DNA of 64,000 nucleotides from DASWIG01 sp965371445 (GCA_965371445.1 CBDUYN010000008.1:55034-119033); one strand, 5' to 3'; shown: positions 41,522 through 50,312, counted from the first letter of the stretch. Numbers and translations are program-made. The notes: generated from the sequence alone by a model not told the origin.

Positions 41522-43348
41522 TCACCGGGCGGCCGGTAGAGCCGTTAGCTCGACGCCCTCCCGGTGCAGCTCCTCGAAGATTCGGCGGCCGAGCTTCGTC
41601 CCGAGCTCCTCGACCAGCTCCTCGCAGCTCGCCCGCTCGACTCCGGCGACGCTGCCGAAGCGGCGCAGCAGGAGCTTGCGCCGACGCGCTCCGATGCCCT
41701 CGAGCCGGTCGAGGCGGCTCTTCAAGGTCCGCGCCTTGCGGCGCTTGCGGTGCCGTCCGACGGCGAAGCGGTGGGCTTCGTCGCGGATCTCCTGGAGGAC
41801 CTGAAGCCCCGGATCTCTCCGCGGGAGCTTCAAGGGCTCGGGCTCGCTTGGCAGGTAGATCTCCTCCTCGCGCTTGGCGAGGCCGACTACCGGCGTCTCC
41901 TCGACCCCGAGCAGCGCCAGGGCGTCGAGCGCGGCGTTCAACTGGCCGCGTCCGCCGTCGATCAGGACCAGGTCGGGCATCGCCCCGACCTCCTCCAGGC
42001 GGCGCCGGTAGCGTCGCTCGACGGCCTGGCGCATGGCGGCGAAGTCGTCGGGGCCGGAAAGGCCGCGGATGTTGAAGCTTCGGTACTCGCCTTTCTTCAT
42101 CCGTCCGTCTTCCCAGACGACGAGCGAGGCCACGGTGTCGGTACCCTGGAAGGTCGAGATGTCGAAGCCCTCAATGCGCTGCGGCGGCTCGCCGAGGTCG
42201 AGGTGCGAGGCGAGCACACGCGCCGCCAGAGCGCCGCGGCGCTCGCTGCGGAAGCGCCGGCGGTAGGCGAGCTCGGCGTTGCGCATCGCCAGCGCCACCC
42301 GGTCGGCCTTGGCCCCCCGCGACGGCATCCGTACGTACACCCGCTCGCCCTTGCGCTCGCCGAGCCAGGCGACGAGCGCCTCTTCGCCGTCGATCGGCGC
42401 CGGCAGGTGGACCTCCTTGGGGATGAAGGTCGTATGGTCGTAGATCTGGGGGACGACCTCCGAGAGGAGCTGCTCGGGGGAGACCTCGCCGATCCCTTCC
42501 CAGAAGAGCTCCCGGCGGTCGAGGACCTGGCCCCCGCGCATCACGAGCACCGTGACCGAGGCGTTGCCCGCCGCCACGAAAACGCCGTAGACGTCGACGT
42601 CCTCGCCGCGCATCGAGGAGACCCGCCGCCGCTGGCCGATCACCTGGACCTCGGCGGCGAGGTCGCGCAACCGCGCCGCCTCCTCGAACTCCTCGCGGTC
42701 GGCGGCGAGCATCATCTTGTGGCGCAGGTCGCGCAGAAGCTGGTCGTTTCGCCCGAGGAGAAAAAGCCGCGCTTCCTCGACCGCCGCCGCGTAGGCTTCC
42801 TCGGTGGTCAGGGCGTCGACGCAGGGTCCGAGGCAGCGGTGCATGTCGTAGTAGAGGCAGGGCCGTGGCAGCTTGCCGTCGATCGGGATGCGGCAGACGC
42901 GAATCTGAAAGAGCTTCTGGACGAGCTTGATCGCCTTGCGCGCCAGCCCCGCCGGCAGGTAGGGGCCGAAGTGCTCGCCGTCCTTGCCGATGCGGCGTGT
43001 GAAAGCCAGGCGCGGATAGGGGTCGGCGGTGAGCTTCAAGTAGGGGTAGGTCTTGTCGTCGCGCAGGCGGATGTTGAAGCGCGGCTGCTGGTTCTTGATC
43101 CAGTTGTTCTCCAGCGCCAGGGCGTCGGCCTCGGAGTCGGCCACCAGGTAGTCGAGCTCCGTGGCCTCGGCGAGCATACGGGCGATGCGCTCGTCCTGGG
43201 CGTCGCGCTGGTAGGAGGTCACCCGCTTCTTGAGCGACTTCGCCTTGCCGACGTAGAGGGACTTGCGCTCGGCGTCGCGGAAAATGTAGATGCCCGGCCG
43301 GTCGGGCAACTCGCGGATCCTTTGGGCTACGGCCTCGGCTATGCTCAT
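41522..43348 (-). CDS. uvrC: UvrC, excinuclease ABC subunit C
   Basis: A protein of 608 residues, the normal length. It makes both incisions around DNA damage in the UvrABC nucleotide-excision complex. It has the N-terminal GIY-YIG nuclease (PGIYIFRD, SLYVGKAKSLKKRV), the Cys cluster RPCLYYDMHRCLGPC, the UVR UvrB-binding motif (ADREEFEEAARLRD, near 220), the RNase H-like 5' nuclease (IEGFDISTFQGTD, PDLVLIDGGRGQLNAA) and the C-terminal helix-hairpin-helix pair (LDRLEGIGARRRKLLLRRFG). No other uvr genes are nearby. Confidence 0.97.
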   Translation of the reverse strand: MSIAEAVAQRIRELPDRPGIYIFRDAERKSLYVGKAKSLKKRVTSYQRDAQDERIARMLAEATELDYLVADSEADALALENNWIKNQQPRFNIRLRDDKTYPYLKLTADPYPRLAFTRRIGKDGEHFGPYLPAGLARKAIKLVQKLFQIRVCRIPIDGKLPRPCLYYDMHRCLGPCVDALTTEEAYAAAVEEARLFLLGRNDQLLRDLRHKMMLAADREEFEEAARLRDLAAEVQVIGQRRRVSSMRGEDVDVYGVFVAAGNASVTVLVMRGGQVLDRRELFWEGIGEVSPEQLLSEVVPQIYDHTTFIPKEVHLPAPIDGEEALVAWLGERKGERVYVRMPSRGAKADRVALAMRNAELAYRRRFRSERRGALAARVLASHLDLGEPPQRIEGFDISTFQGTDTVASLVVWEDGRMKKGEYRSFNIRGLSGPDDFAAMRQAVERRYRRRLEEVGAMPDLVLIDGGRGQLNAALDALALLGVEETPVVGLAKREEEIYLPSEPEPLKLPRRDPGLQVLQEIRDEAHRFAVGRHRKRRKARTLKSRLDRLEGIGARRRKLLLRRFGSVAGVERASCEELVEELGTKLGRRIFEELHREGVELTALPAAR

Positions 43349-43396
43349 GGCATGGGGAGTCTATCCCTTCCGCGACGGCCGCCGCGTCCTCCGGCG

Positions 43397-43649
43397 TCAC
43401 CGCAGACCGTACTGGCGCAGGCGGTTGTAAAGCGTCCGCACCGAGATTCCCAGGAGCTCGGCAGCGCGTTCGCGGTGGCCGCCGGTCTGGCGCAACGCCT
43501 CCAGGATCGAGCCGTCCCTCGAGGGCGAGAGCGTGGCGGTCGCGCTGCGCCCGCGCCGCCGCCAGGGCCACCAGCACGAGAGCGGCGGCCGCGATCACGC
43601 CGGCCGCCGGTAGCCCCAGCTCCCATCGTCTCATGGTGCCGCTTTTCAT
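43397..43649 (-). pseudogene. Remnant fusing a membrane-anchored sensor start to an NtrC/Fis-type HTH end
   Basis: From the ATG at 43649 the frame encodes MKSGTMRRWELGLPAAG, one strong membrane helix and ARAQRDRHALALEGRLD. At about 43515-43540 it stops making sense. In the next frame, to the TGA at 43397-43399, the sequence is GSILEALRQTGGHRERAAEL then LGISVRTLYNRLRQYGLR, a textbook Fis-family helix-turn-helix as found at the C-terminus of sigma-54-dependent regulators. The HTH frame has no start of its own and is closed by a stop upstream. The best explanation is a deletion that removed the body of a sensor kinase and most of an adjacent NtrC-type regulator. A one-base sequencing error producing a small TM-HTH protein is possible but less natural. 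Confidence 0.6.
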
Positions 43650-43687
43650 GGGATCCACTCTATCGAAGGTTGGGGGCAAAGAAGCGC

Positions 43688-43714
43688 CCCGGGCCGGCGC
43701 CGCGCCGGCCCGGG
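43688..43714 (-). terminator. GC-rich 12-bp hairpin after the small lipoprotein gene
   Basis: A perfect 12-bp stem, cccgggccggcg (43688-43699) with its complement at 43703-43714, and a 3-base loop. On the minus strand it starts 10 bases past the lipoprotein stop and is followed by a weak pyrimidine run, CTTCTTT. It could separate the lipoprotein from the regulator remnant as a terminator or attenuator. Confidence 0.5.
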
Positions 43715-43723
43715 CGATTCGGC

Positions 43724-43810
43724 TCATCCCCGCGGACCCCGGCCCCGGCCGCAGGCCGCCAGGGTGGTCAGGACGAGGAAGATGGAAAGGGTCAGGATCG
43801 ATCGTTTCAT
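43724..43810 (-). CDS. Tiny lipoprotein (28 aa) under a sigma-54 promoter
   Basis: ATG at 43810 preceded by a perfect AAGGAGG (43824-43818) with 7-base spacing. The 28 codons encode a signal peptide MKRSILTLSIFLVLTTLAAC with lipobox LAAC, then only GRGRGPRG. The mature lipopeptide would be about nine residues, similar in scale to entericidin-like small lipoproteins. A sigma-54 promoter and upstream dyads lie directly above it. It might be an envelope stress product or a signal for the adjacent, now broken, sensor/regulator. No homologue is recognised. Confidence 0.6.
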   Translation of the reverse strand: MKRSILTLSIFLVLTTLAACGRGRGPRG

Positions 43811-43873
43811 GGGTCAGCCTCCTTGGTGTTCTTACGGGCCGCCGGTTCTCCGGGGGCCTCGCCGGAGAGGTAG

Positions 43874-43890
43874 AGCAGCTTTCGTGCCAA
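43874..43890 (-). promoter_or_regulatory. Sigma-54 (-24/-12) promoter
   Basis: On the minus strand TTGGCACG-AAAG-CTGCT matches the consensus TGGCACG-N4-TTGCW with one change. The invariant GG (43888-43887) and GC (43876-43875) are exactly 10 bp apart. The predicted start site is near 43863, giving a leader of about 53 nt for the small lipoprotein. Confidence 0.65.
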
Positions 43891-43988
43891 GCGGGTGTGA
43901 AGCGCTCAAGAGGCCGAAAAACCAGGTAAATAACGGTCCTTTTCGGCGGCGGCGGAGCCAGTGCCGGGGGAGGGCTGCAGCTGCACTT

Positions 43989-44026
43989 CTGCAAACCGTG
44001 CAGGTGGTGGACTGCAAGTTTTGCAG
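43989..44026. promoter_or_regulatory. Two 15-bp dyads upstream of the sigma-54 promoter
   Basis: CTGCAAACCGTGCAG (43989-44003) and CTGCAAGTTTTGCAG (44012-44026) are imperfect copies of one dyad, with centres 23 bp apart. They lie about 133 and 156 bp upstream of the predicted sigma-54 start, the usual range for NtrC-type enhancer sites. Apart from these and the sigma-54 promoter, 43811-44281 contains no gene I can support. Confidence 0.5.
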
Positions 44027-44281
44027 TGACGCGGAGGTCCGCCCCGGGACTTTGTCTAGTCCAGGGCGGGCGGGCGCTCAGCCCGTGTTACAAGAGCACG
44101 TCATCTGAGGGCAACCCACCTCGATGCCGTGGGCCGCCGGATCCGCGTACGCGTCGCGCCGTTCGCCGAGCGATTTTGAGATCTTCCCCTTTCTGGAGCT
44201 TGTGGGACCCGGCGTGGGCGATTGACCGGTGAACGTTGCCTCTTCTTCCGCGACCGGAGCGTTGTGCGCTATCATCGAGCC

Positions 44282-44860
44282 ATGGCGAACCTGGCCCTCA
44301 AACCCATGTCCGTCGATGAGTTCCTCGACTGGGAAAGCGAGGACGGGCAAAGCTACGAGCTGCGCGACGGGGTCGTCGTCGCCATGGCTCCGACGAAGCC
44401 CGCGCACCAGATCCTCGCCGCCCGCTTCGCCCGCTATCTCGACGAGGCGCTCGACGAGCGTCCGCCCTGCACGGTGCGTACCGAGGCGGCGATCATCGTC
44501 CCGGGCCGCGACGGGGTGGTCCATCACCCCGACCTCGTGGTCACCTGCCGGGAGCACGAGCCACGGCAACGCCACACGCTCGATCCCGTGGTCGTCGTCG
44601 AGATCCTGTCACCATCGACGGAGTCCTACGAGCGCCGGGTCAAGCTGGGCGACTACCGTAGGGTCCCCACGGTCCAGGAGATCGTCTTCATCGCCCAGGA
44701 CCAGCTCTACTGCGAGGTACACCGCCGTCTCGACGGCGACCGGTGGCAGACGGATCTTTTGCAAACGCCCGAGGCCGAGCTACGGCTTCCGAGCATCGGC
44801 TTCGCGCAGCCCCTCTCCGTCCTCTATCGTAGGGTGGCGTTCGGGTCCTCCCGGGGTTGA
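44282..44860 (+). CDS. Uma2-family (DUF820) PD-(D/E)XK nuclease-like protein
   Basis: A protein of 192 residues from ATG 44282 (MANLALKPMSVDEFLDWE). It shows the family landmarks: an opening that defines the DEFLDWE helix, GRDGVVHHPDLVVTC with the conserved PD, VVVVEILSPSTESYERRVK with the conserved Glu and Lys, then YRRVPTVQEIVFI. Uma2 proteins have a restriction-endonuclease fold, are abundant as paralogues in cyanobacteria and some other phyla, and have no agreed physiological role. It is convergent with the DUF5946 gene (2 bp between stops). Confidence 0.9.
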   Translation: MANLALKPMSVDEFLDWESEDGQSYELRDGVVVAMAPTKPAHQILAARFARYLDEALDERPPCTVRTEAAIIVPGRDGVVHHPDLVVTCREHEPRQRHTLDPVVVVEILSPSTESYERRVKLGDYRRVPTVQEIVFIAQDQLYCEVHRRLDGDRWQTDLLQTPEAELRLPSIGFAQPLSVLYRRVAFGSSRG

Positions 44861-44862
44861 AT

Positions 44863-45399
44863 TCATCCCTCCGGCGTAGGGCAGGCTTCCAGGTCGAGAT
44901 GCTGGCGCAGAAACCGCCCCACCTCCTCATGGTGCGTCGCCCACGCGTTCCAGACCGACCTGGCCCACTTCCTTGCCGTGTCGGCGTGCTCCTGAGGAGA
45001 GCCGGCAAAGGCCACGTCCCAGACCGACAGAGGCTGCTTCTCGACGGGAGGCTCGAAGTGCGGCCACACCTCCACGCGGCCGGCGAGGCGTTGAAGATGC
45101 CCGGCGACGCTCGTCGGGGCCACGTCCCTTTCCAGAACAAGGTGCAGCCCGCAGAGATGGACGTCGACGGACTTGTCCGGATGAGGTCCGCCGGCGTGCT
45201 GCACCGCGTAGGCGTCGACGGTCAGCTGATGGACCTGCCTAAAGAGGACGGCGTTGCCGAACTCGGAGCCGATGACCTCGGTGAAGAGACTCCAGCACCC
45301 CGGCGAGGTGTTGAAATAACCATCATACACCGCCGTGTCGCTCGGGGGCATCGTCAGCCCGCAACCGGGGCAGGGGGTCTCTTGGGAGGTTTGGCTCAT
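44863..45399 (-). CDS. DUF5946 family protein
   Basis: A protein of 178 residues from ATG 45399. It has the family's N-terminal CPGCGLTMPPSDT zinc-ribbon-like CxxC, followed by SPGCWSLF, HQLTVDAYAVQHAGG and VHLCGLHLVLERDV, and a C-terminal WARSVWNAWATHH. The family is widespread but has no assigned function. It lies 14 bp downstream of the aminotransferase on the same strand, so it is probably the last gene of the kinase-aminotransferase transcript. No signal peptide is seen. Confidence 0.8.
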   Translation of the reverse strand: MSQTSQETPCPGCGLTMPPSDTAVYDGYFNTSPGCWSLFTEVIGSEFGNAVLFRQVHQLTVDAYAVQHAGGPHPDKSVDVHLCGLHLVLERDVAPTSVAGHLQRLAGRVEVWPHFEPPVEKQPLSVWDVAFAGSPQEHADTARKWARSVWNAWATHHEEVGRFLRQHLDLEACPTPEG

Positions 45400-45413
45400 G
45401 GTGGCGGTGGCGC

Positions 45414-46532
45414 TCAGATCGTTCGAAGGAGCTGGTGGATTCGACTCAGACCTTCTTGCAGGTGATCGACGGTCGAGCCGAAGCCGAGGCGTAGATGGCC
45501 GTCCATCAGGAAGTGGTCGCCGGGGACGATCAGGACGTCTTTTTCGACGCGCAGACGCTCGGCGAGGTGCGTCGAGTTGACAGCTTTGTCGTACTTCACG
45601 TAGACGGCGGCCGTCGCCTGGGGTGGGACGTAGGTGAAGGTGTCTCCCATCTCGCCGAGCCACTCGGCGACGGCGGCGAAGCTCTCGCGCAGGATCGTGC
45701 GCGTCCGCTGGAGGATTCTCGGCCGGTGTGCTTCGTCGAGGGCGAGGCGGGCGAGGCGGTCCGAGAGGGCCGACGGGCAGATCGTCGTGTAGTCGTGGTA
45801 GCTCCAGAAGCGGGCGATCTGCTCTTCGGGGGCGACGATCCAGCCGAGGCGAAGCCCCGGCAGACCGTAGGCTTTGGACAGGCCGCAGGTCACGATCACC
45901 CGGTCGGCTCTTCCCCACATCGAGGGCGTCTCTTCGCCCTCGTGCTCGGAGCCGCGGTAGACTTCGTCGGAGAGGACCCAGGCGCCGTGGCGCTCGGCGA
46001 CGCGGGCGACGGTGTCGAGCTCCTGGGCGTTCAAGCACGAGCCCGTCGGGTTGTTCGGGTTGCACAGCAGGATGAGGCGGGTGCGGTCGGTGACGAGGCT
46101 TGCGAGCTCGTCCATGTCGAGGGTCCAGCGCCCGGCCGCCGGATCGGGGCGCATCCGCCACTCCTTGACCTTGGCGCCGTAGGCGCGCACGAGCCCCCAG
46201 ATTTGCATGTAGTTGGGGACCGTCATCACCACCTCGTCGCCGAGCTCCACGAGGTGCCAAACCGCCAGGTGGTTGGCTTCGGCGCAGCCGGTCGTCACCT
46301 CGACGTGGTCCTCGCCGGCTCCGTCGTAGAGCGCGGCGATCGTGCGCCGCAGCTCGTCGGTGCCGTTCGACTGGGTGTAGATCAGTTGCTGGTCTAGGAC
46401 GCTCGATTCGCTCGTCCCGTCGAGGAGCTCGCGCACCGTCATCGGATCGACGCCGCTCTCCGAGAGGTTGATCGCCACCCGGTGCTCATAGGTCGACTGC
46501 ATACGTTCCATGAGAAAGGGCTCAAGCTTCAT
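45414..46532 (-). CDS. Class I/II PLP-dependent aminotransferase
   Basis: A protein of 372 residues from ATG 46532 (MKLEPFLMERMQSTYEH). PLP-enzyme landmarks are present: TTGCAEANHL, the substrate/PLP motif LLCNPNNPTGS, LSDEVYRGSE, the Schiff-base lysine in TCGLSKAYGLPGLRLGW, and C-terminal HLRLGFGST. It transfers an amino group between an amino acid and a keto acid, or carries out a related PLP reaction; the substrate cannot be told. Its ATG overlaps the kinase stop as ATGA, an unusual coupling of a metabolic enzyme to a membrane kinase. Confidence 0.9.
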   Translation of the reverse strand: MKLEPFLMERMQSTYEHRVAINLSESGVDPMTVRELLDGTSESSVLDQQLIYTQSNGTDELRRTIAALYDGAGEDHVEVTTGCAEANHLAVWHLVELGDEVVMTVPNYMQIWGLVRAYGAKVKEWRMRPDPAAGRWTLDMDELASLVTDRTRLILLCNPNNPTGSCLNAQELDTVARVAERHGAWVLSDEVYRGSEHEGEETPSMWGRADRVIVTCGLSKAYGLPGLRLGWIVAPEEQIARFWSYHDYTTICPSALSDRLARLALDEAHRPRILQRTRTILRESFAAVAEWLGEMGDTFTYVPPQATAAVYVKYDKAVNSTHLAERLRVEKDVLIVPGDHFLMDGHLRLGFGSTVDHLQEGLSRIHQLLRTI

Positions 46533-49102
46533 GGCCTCGGGATCTCCTGGGTTGGGGGCCGTCGGCGGCGTAGAGGCGGACACTCGCGAAGCGCCGGGAC
46601 CAGGTCTCCTTTGAGCTCGACCACCGAAGGGTAGCGTTCTTGCCGCTCGCTCCTGAGGCACCGTTCGAAGACCTGGCGCAGCCGCCGTGCTTCCGGCGAG
46701 TCGTCGGGAAAGTCGAAGTCGCCCTGAGCGATGGCGCTCAAGCGCTTCGCCGGGTTGCGGCCGGAGAAGGGACGCTTGCCGAGCGCCGCCTCGTAGGCCA
46801 TGACGGCAATCGAAAAAAGGTCGGTGCGCTGGTCGAGCTCGTCGGTCCCGGCGAGCTGCTCCGGGGCCATGTAGGCGAGCGTCCCCATGATGGCCCCCGG
46901 CGAGGTCAGGTGGCTCTCTCCCGACGAGGGGTGGGTGTGGAGCTTGGCGAGGCCGAAGTCGAGGAGCTTCACCGTGCCCTTGCCGGCGGGGTAGCCGACG
47001 AGGAAGACGTTGTCGGGCTTCAGGTCCCGATGGACGACGCCGAGGGCGTGGGCCGCTCCCAGGGCGTCGAGGACCTGCTCGAACCAGGCGGCGAGGGTCT
47101 CGCCGTCAAAAGGGCCGTCGTGTTTCACGGCTTGGCGCAGGGTGCGGCCTTCCAGGTACTCCATGACGATGAACGGCAGGTCGTTACGGGTTTTGCCGAA
47201 GTCGTGGGTGGTGACGATGTGAGGGTGGATCAAGCGCGCCGCCACCCGTGCTTCCCGCTCGAAGCGCCGCGGTGCGTGGACGTCGTCGAGCGCCGTACGT
47301 GCCAGGACTTTCAAAGCCACCCCGCGGTCGAGGGAGAGGTCGGAGGCGAGGTAGACCACCGCCACGCCGCCGCGTCCCAGGACCTGCTCCAGGCGGTAGC
47401 GGTCGTTGATAAGGCGCTCGACCGGCAGCGTGAGCCTGAGCTTCGTTCCGTCGCGCGGGCAAGTCTCCTCGCTCGAATCGAAGCAGAAGCCGCAGACCGG
47501 GCATTCCTGGGCCAGGTTGACCTGCTGGCCTTCGAGCCGGTCGAGGACCTCGCGCTGGAGGCGCTCGCGTTGCACGGCCTCGAGCTGGAGCTTCAAGTTC
47601 TCGTAGGCGATGGTGATCTGGTGGGCCAGAGAGCGTAGGAGCTCCAAGTCATCCGGGGTGTAGGGCTCTTCCGAGCGCTTCTGGCCCAGGATCAGGAGTC
47701 CCGCCATGAGGCCGTCCGACTCGATCAATGGCACGACGAGGGTCGCCTCCAGGAGGTCGAGCCATTCGCTCTCCTCCACCGGCAGGGCGGCTTTCAAAGC
47801 CGCGTCGTAGGCGAGGACGTCGCCTTTTTGGTCCGCGGTGCACAGGATCTCGTAGTCGTTGGGGATCTGCTCGACGTGGAGCTGGGTCCCCGAGGTGTGG
47901 ACAGATGTGAAGTCGCTGTCACGCCCTTCGCGGAAGAAGACGTAGTTGCACTTGGTGTGAAACGCGCGGTTCAGGTCGTTCGAGATCAGCTCCGAGATCT
48001 TCTCCATCGACCCCGCGTCCTGAACGCCCTGGACCAGGTTGCGCAGGATCTGGTTGCGAACCCGGTCCTCGACGCGCAGCATCAGGAAGATCAAAACCGG
48101 GAAGGGGAGCAACAAAAGAGCGCTGAAATCCTCCACCCAGACCGGATAGTAGACCTCCAGGCGGTCGGCGATTTCGATGAAGTAGAGATGGAGGACCCAG
48201 GGCACGGTCCCCACCAGGACGATGGCCGCGAGGCGCCGATGCTGAAGGTTTGCCTGGCCGAGGGCCGCGCTGCCGAGGATCAGGACCAGTGTCGTCGACC
48301 AGGCGAAGATCCAGGGACCGTCCATGAAGGCTTCCATGTCCTCGTAGTTCCAGGGGAAGAGGTTTTTCTTCCAGACGTCCTCGACGGCGTAGGAGAGGCT
48401 CGTCAAAAAGCCTGGCCCGAGGCCCAGGACGTAGAAGGCCGGGACCATCCACGACCGGCGTAGGAGCCACTTGCGGCGCTCCGGAACGACCGAGACCAGA
48501 TGCAGGTAGGTGGCCGCCTGGGCGCCGAGGATCAGATAGTAGGCGGAGGTCGAGAGCGCCGCCGCTGCCGGCGCGCCGATGATCAGCGGCGGCAACGCGA
48601 CCTCCGCCGCCAGGAGGGCGAACAGCCGGTTCAAAAGCGCCGACGGGAACGAGCCCGGACGTCTGGCGAGGGTCAGCATCCCCATCGCCAGACACGCCAG
48701 GGCGATACCGATGTTGACGATCGTCACGGTCCAGTCGACCGGCATGCCAGGCACCACCGGGAAGTCGAGCTCCTCGTCGCCGCGTCTCACCTTGAAGGCG
48801 GCCTTCTTACCTCGTTCGAAGCCCTTGGCCGCCTTGTCGTAGTCGAGGCTCTTGCCGATCTCGACGCCGTCGATCGTGAGCAGGACGTCACCGATCCGGA
48901 GGCCGGCGGTGGCGGCTGGGCTCGACGGCGTGAGCTCGACGATCCTGACCGGCACGTCCTCGATCATGATCACGATCCCCACCCGTTTCTCGGCGCTCAG
49001 GCGGGTCTCGTAGATCTGGAAGACGAGCAACGCGAGGATTGGTACGTAGAGCAGGCCCCGGATCAAGAGCTCGCGCCGTTGTCGGCGCTTCAATTCAGGC
49101 AT
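46529..49102 (-). CDS. PDZ - multi-pass membrane - GAF - Ser/Thr protein kinase
   Basis: A protein of 857 residues. After one membrane helix (14-33) comes a PDZ domain (about 45-110, SPAATAGLRIGDVLLTIDGV). About eight membrane helices follow (about 120-345), then a GAF domain (about 365-515), a small Cys motif CPVCGFCFDSSEETCPRDG near 550, and a Hanks-type kinase (about 580-830). Kinase motifs are complete: LGRGGVAVVYLA, VALKVL, HRDLKPDN, DFGLAKL and YMAPEQL. The PDZ should face outside the cytoplasm and the GAF and kinase inside, so the protein can link an envelope or small-molecule signal to phosphorylation. The start ATG follows AGGCGGGT. The targets are unknown; the coupled aminotransferase is one candidate. 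Confidence 0.92.
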   Translation of the reverse strand: MPELKRRQRRELLIRGLLYVPILALLVFQIYETRLSAEKRVGIVIMIEDVPVRIVELTPSSPAATAGLRIGDVLLTIDGVEIGKSLDYDKAAKGFERGKKAAFKVRRGDEELDFPVVPGMPVDWTVTIVNIGIALACLAMGMLTLARRPGSFPSALLNRLFALLAAEVALPPLIIGAPAAAALSTSAYYLILGAQAATYLHLVSVVPERRKWLLRRSWMVPAFYVLGLGPGFLTSLSYAVEDVWKKNLFPWNYEDMEAFMDGPWIFAWSTTLVLILGSAALGQANLQHRRLAAIVLVGTVPWVLHLYFIEIADRLEVYYPVWVEDFSALLLLPFPVLIFLMLRVEDRVRNQILRNLVQGVQDAGSMEKISELISNDLNRAFHTKCNYVFFREGRDSDFTSVHTSGTQLHVEQIPNDYEILCTADQKGDVLAYDAALKAALPVEESEWLDLLEATLVVPLIESDGLMAGLLILGQKRSEEPYTPDDLELLRSLAHQITIAYENLKLQLEAVQRERLQREVLDRLEGQQVNLAQECPVCGFCFDSSEETCPRDGTKLRLTLPVERLINDRYRLEQVLGRGGVAVVYLASDLSLDRGVALKVLARTALDDVHAPRRFEREARVAARLIHPHIVTTHDFGKTRNDLPFIVMEYLEGRTLRQAVKHDGPFDGETLAAWFEQVLDALGAAHALGVVHRDLKPDNVFLVGYPAGKGTVKLLDFGLAKLHTHPSSGESHLTSPGAIMGTLAYMAPEQLAGTDELDQRTDLFSIAVMAYEAALGKRPFSGRNPAKRLSAIAQGDFDFPDDSPEARRLRQVFERCLRSERQERYPSVVELKGDLVPALRECPPLRRRRPPTQEIPRP

Positions 49103-49298
49103 ACCCGCCTATCCTACCCATTTCGGCGCCGAATGGGAGCCGGGAATTTCATCCCCGGCGATCCGCGCTCCGTCCTGCCGGGCTCCGGCAGGGTCTGGAA
49201 AATCGCCGCAGCGTCTGGTAGACATGCGGTGTAACCGGTGCTCAACAAAGACTTTGAGCCCGCGAGAGGCGTCCCGAGAACCTGAGAAGAGTCCTGCG

Positions 49299-50312
49299 AT
49301 GAGCCCGTCGAATCCTGCCCGCGGTGCCGGGGATCCCCGGCGTCTCTTGACCGCCTTCCTGCCGTTTTTCCTGCTGCTCGCCGCCGCCTCGCCTGTGGCG
49401 GCGCAGTCGAGCGGCGAGCTGGCTCGGATCCAGGCACAGCTCGACCGAGGCGACGCCGCCGGTGCCTTGAGCGAGCTCAAGGGCCTGATGAAGAAGGGCA
49501 AGCCCAGCGGAGAAGCCTACCTCCTGCGCTCGACGGCTCACGCCATGGCCGGCGATCCTGGCAAGGCCGCCGAAGACCTGAAGCAGGCGGTCAAGGTCGA
49601 TCCCACCCTCCGCCAGGCGTGGCTCAACCTCGCGGGCCTGGAGATCGTCTCCGGGCGCTACGAGACGGCCTACGAGGCGCTCGTCGAGGCCCGCAAGCTC
49701 GATCCTACAAGCTCCGACAACGACTTGAACCTGGGGGCGGTCCTCGTCCTCCAGGGGCGGATCGAGGAAGCCGAAAAGCACTTCGACGCCTACCTGGCGC
49801 AGAATCGCGAGTCGGCGGAGGCGGCCTTCCTGGTCGCCAGCAACTATGCCCTCACCGGCTACGAGAGCCAGGCCGTCGAGGCCCTGCGTGCCGCGGTCCG
49901 GCTCGATGAGCGCATGCGTTTGAAAGCCAGGTCCGACGAACGCTTCCTGGGCCTTGAGTCGAACGCCTACCGCGAGCTGCTGGCCACCGACCTCCATACT
50001 CCGCCGGCGGATCACCGGAGCGCCGCGGCGGCTTTTGAGCGCCCTTACTCCCGCCAGGACCCGGAGCTCGTCTACGCCGTGCTCGACGCCCTGAAGCACC
50101 ACGGCTACTACTACGACCCGGCGGTCGAGACCACCGAGAGCTGGGCTCTCATCTGGGGCGAGATGCGCATCAAGATCTTCACCCAGCCGAACGGCACCGG
50201 CGTGGTGAGCCTCTCGGCTTCCCCGGGGCGCTTCGCGGCAAGCGAATGGGATCAGCTGACCCGGGAGCTGTTCAAGACCCTCTACGAGAAGCTCGCCGCC
50301 AAGGAGCGCTGA
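49299..50312 (+). CDS. Exported TPR protein
   Basis: A protein of 337 residues from ATG 49299 with AGAAGAG upstream. A signal peptide (LLTAFLPFFLLLAAASPVAAQ) is followed by about five TPR units (for example AYLLRSTAHAMAGDPGKAAE, AWLNLAGLEIVSGRYETAYE, LNLGAVLVLQGRIEEAEKHF) and a C-terminal region of unknown fold ending in TRELFKTLYEKLAAKER. It opens a six-gene plus-strand run; the next gene starts 10 bp after its stop. A periplasmic scaffold role is likely. Confidence 0.85.
   Translation: MSPSNPARGAGDPRRLLTAFLPFFLLLAAASPVAAQSSGELARIQAQLDRGDAAGALSELKGLMKKGKPSGEAYLLRSTAHAMAGDPGKAAEDLKQAVKVDPTLRQAWLNLAGLEIVSGRYETAYEALVEARKLDPTSSDNDLNLGAVLVLQGRIEEAEKHFDAYLAQNRESAEAAFLVASNYALTGYESQAVEALRAAVRLDERMRLKARSDERFLGLESNAYRELLATDLHTPPADHRSAAAAFERPYSRQDPELVYAVLDALKHHGYYYDPAVETTESWALIWGEMRIKIFTQPNGTGVVSLSASPGRFAASEWDQLTRELFKTLYEKLAAKER

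Noticed and set aside
43345..43626. A 93-codon minus-strand frame overlapping uvrC
   Set aside because: Arg/Gly-rich shadow; the adjacent frames hold the membrane helix and the Fis-type HTH.
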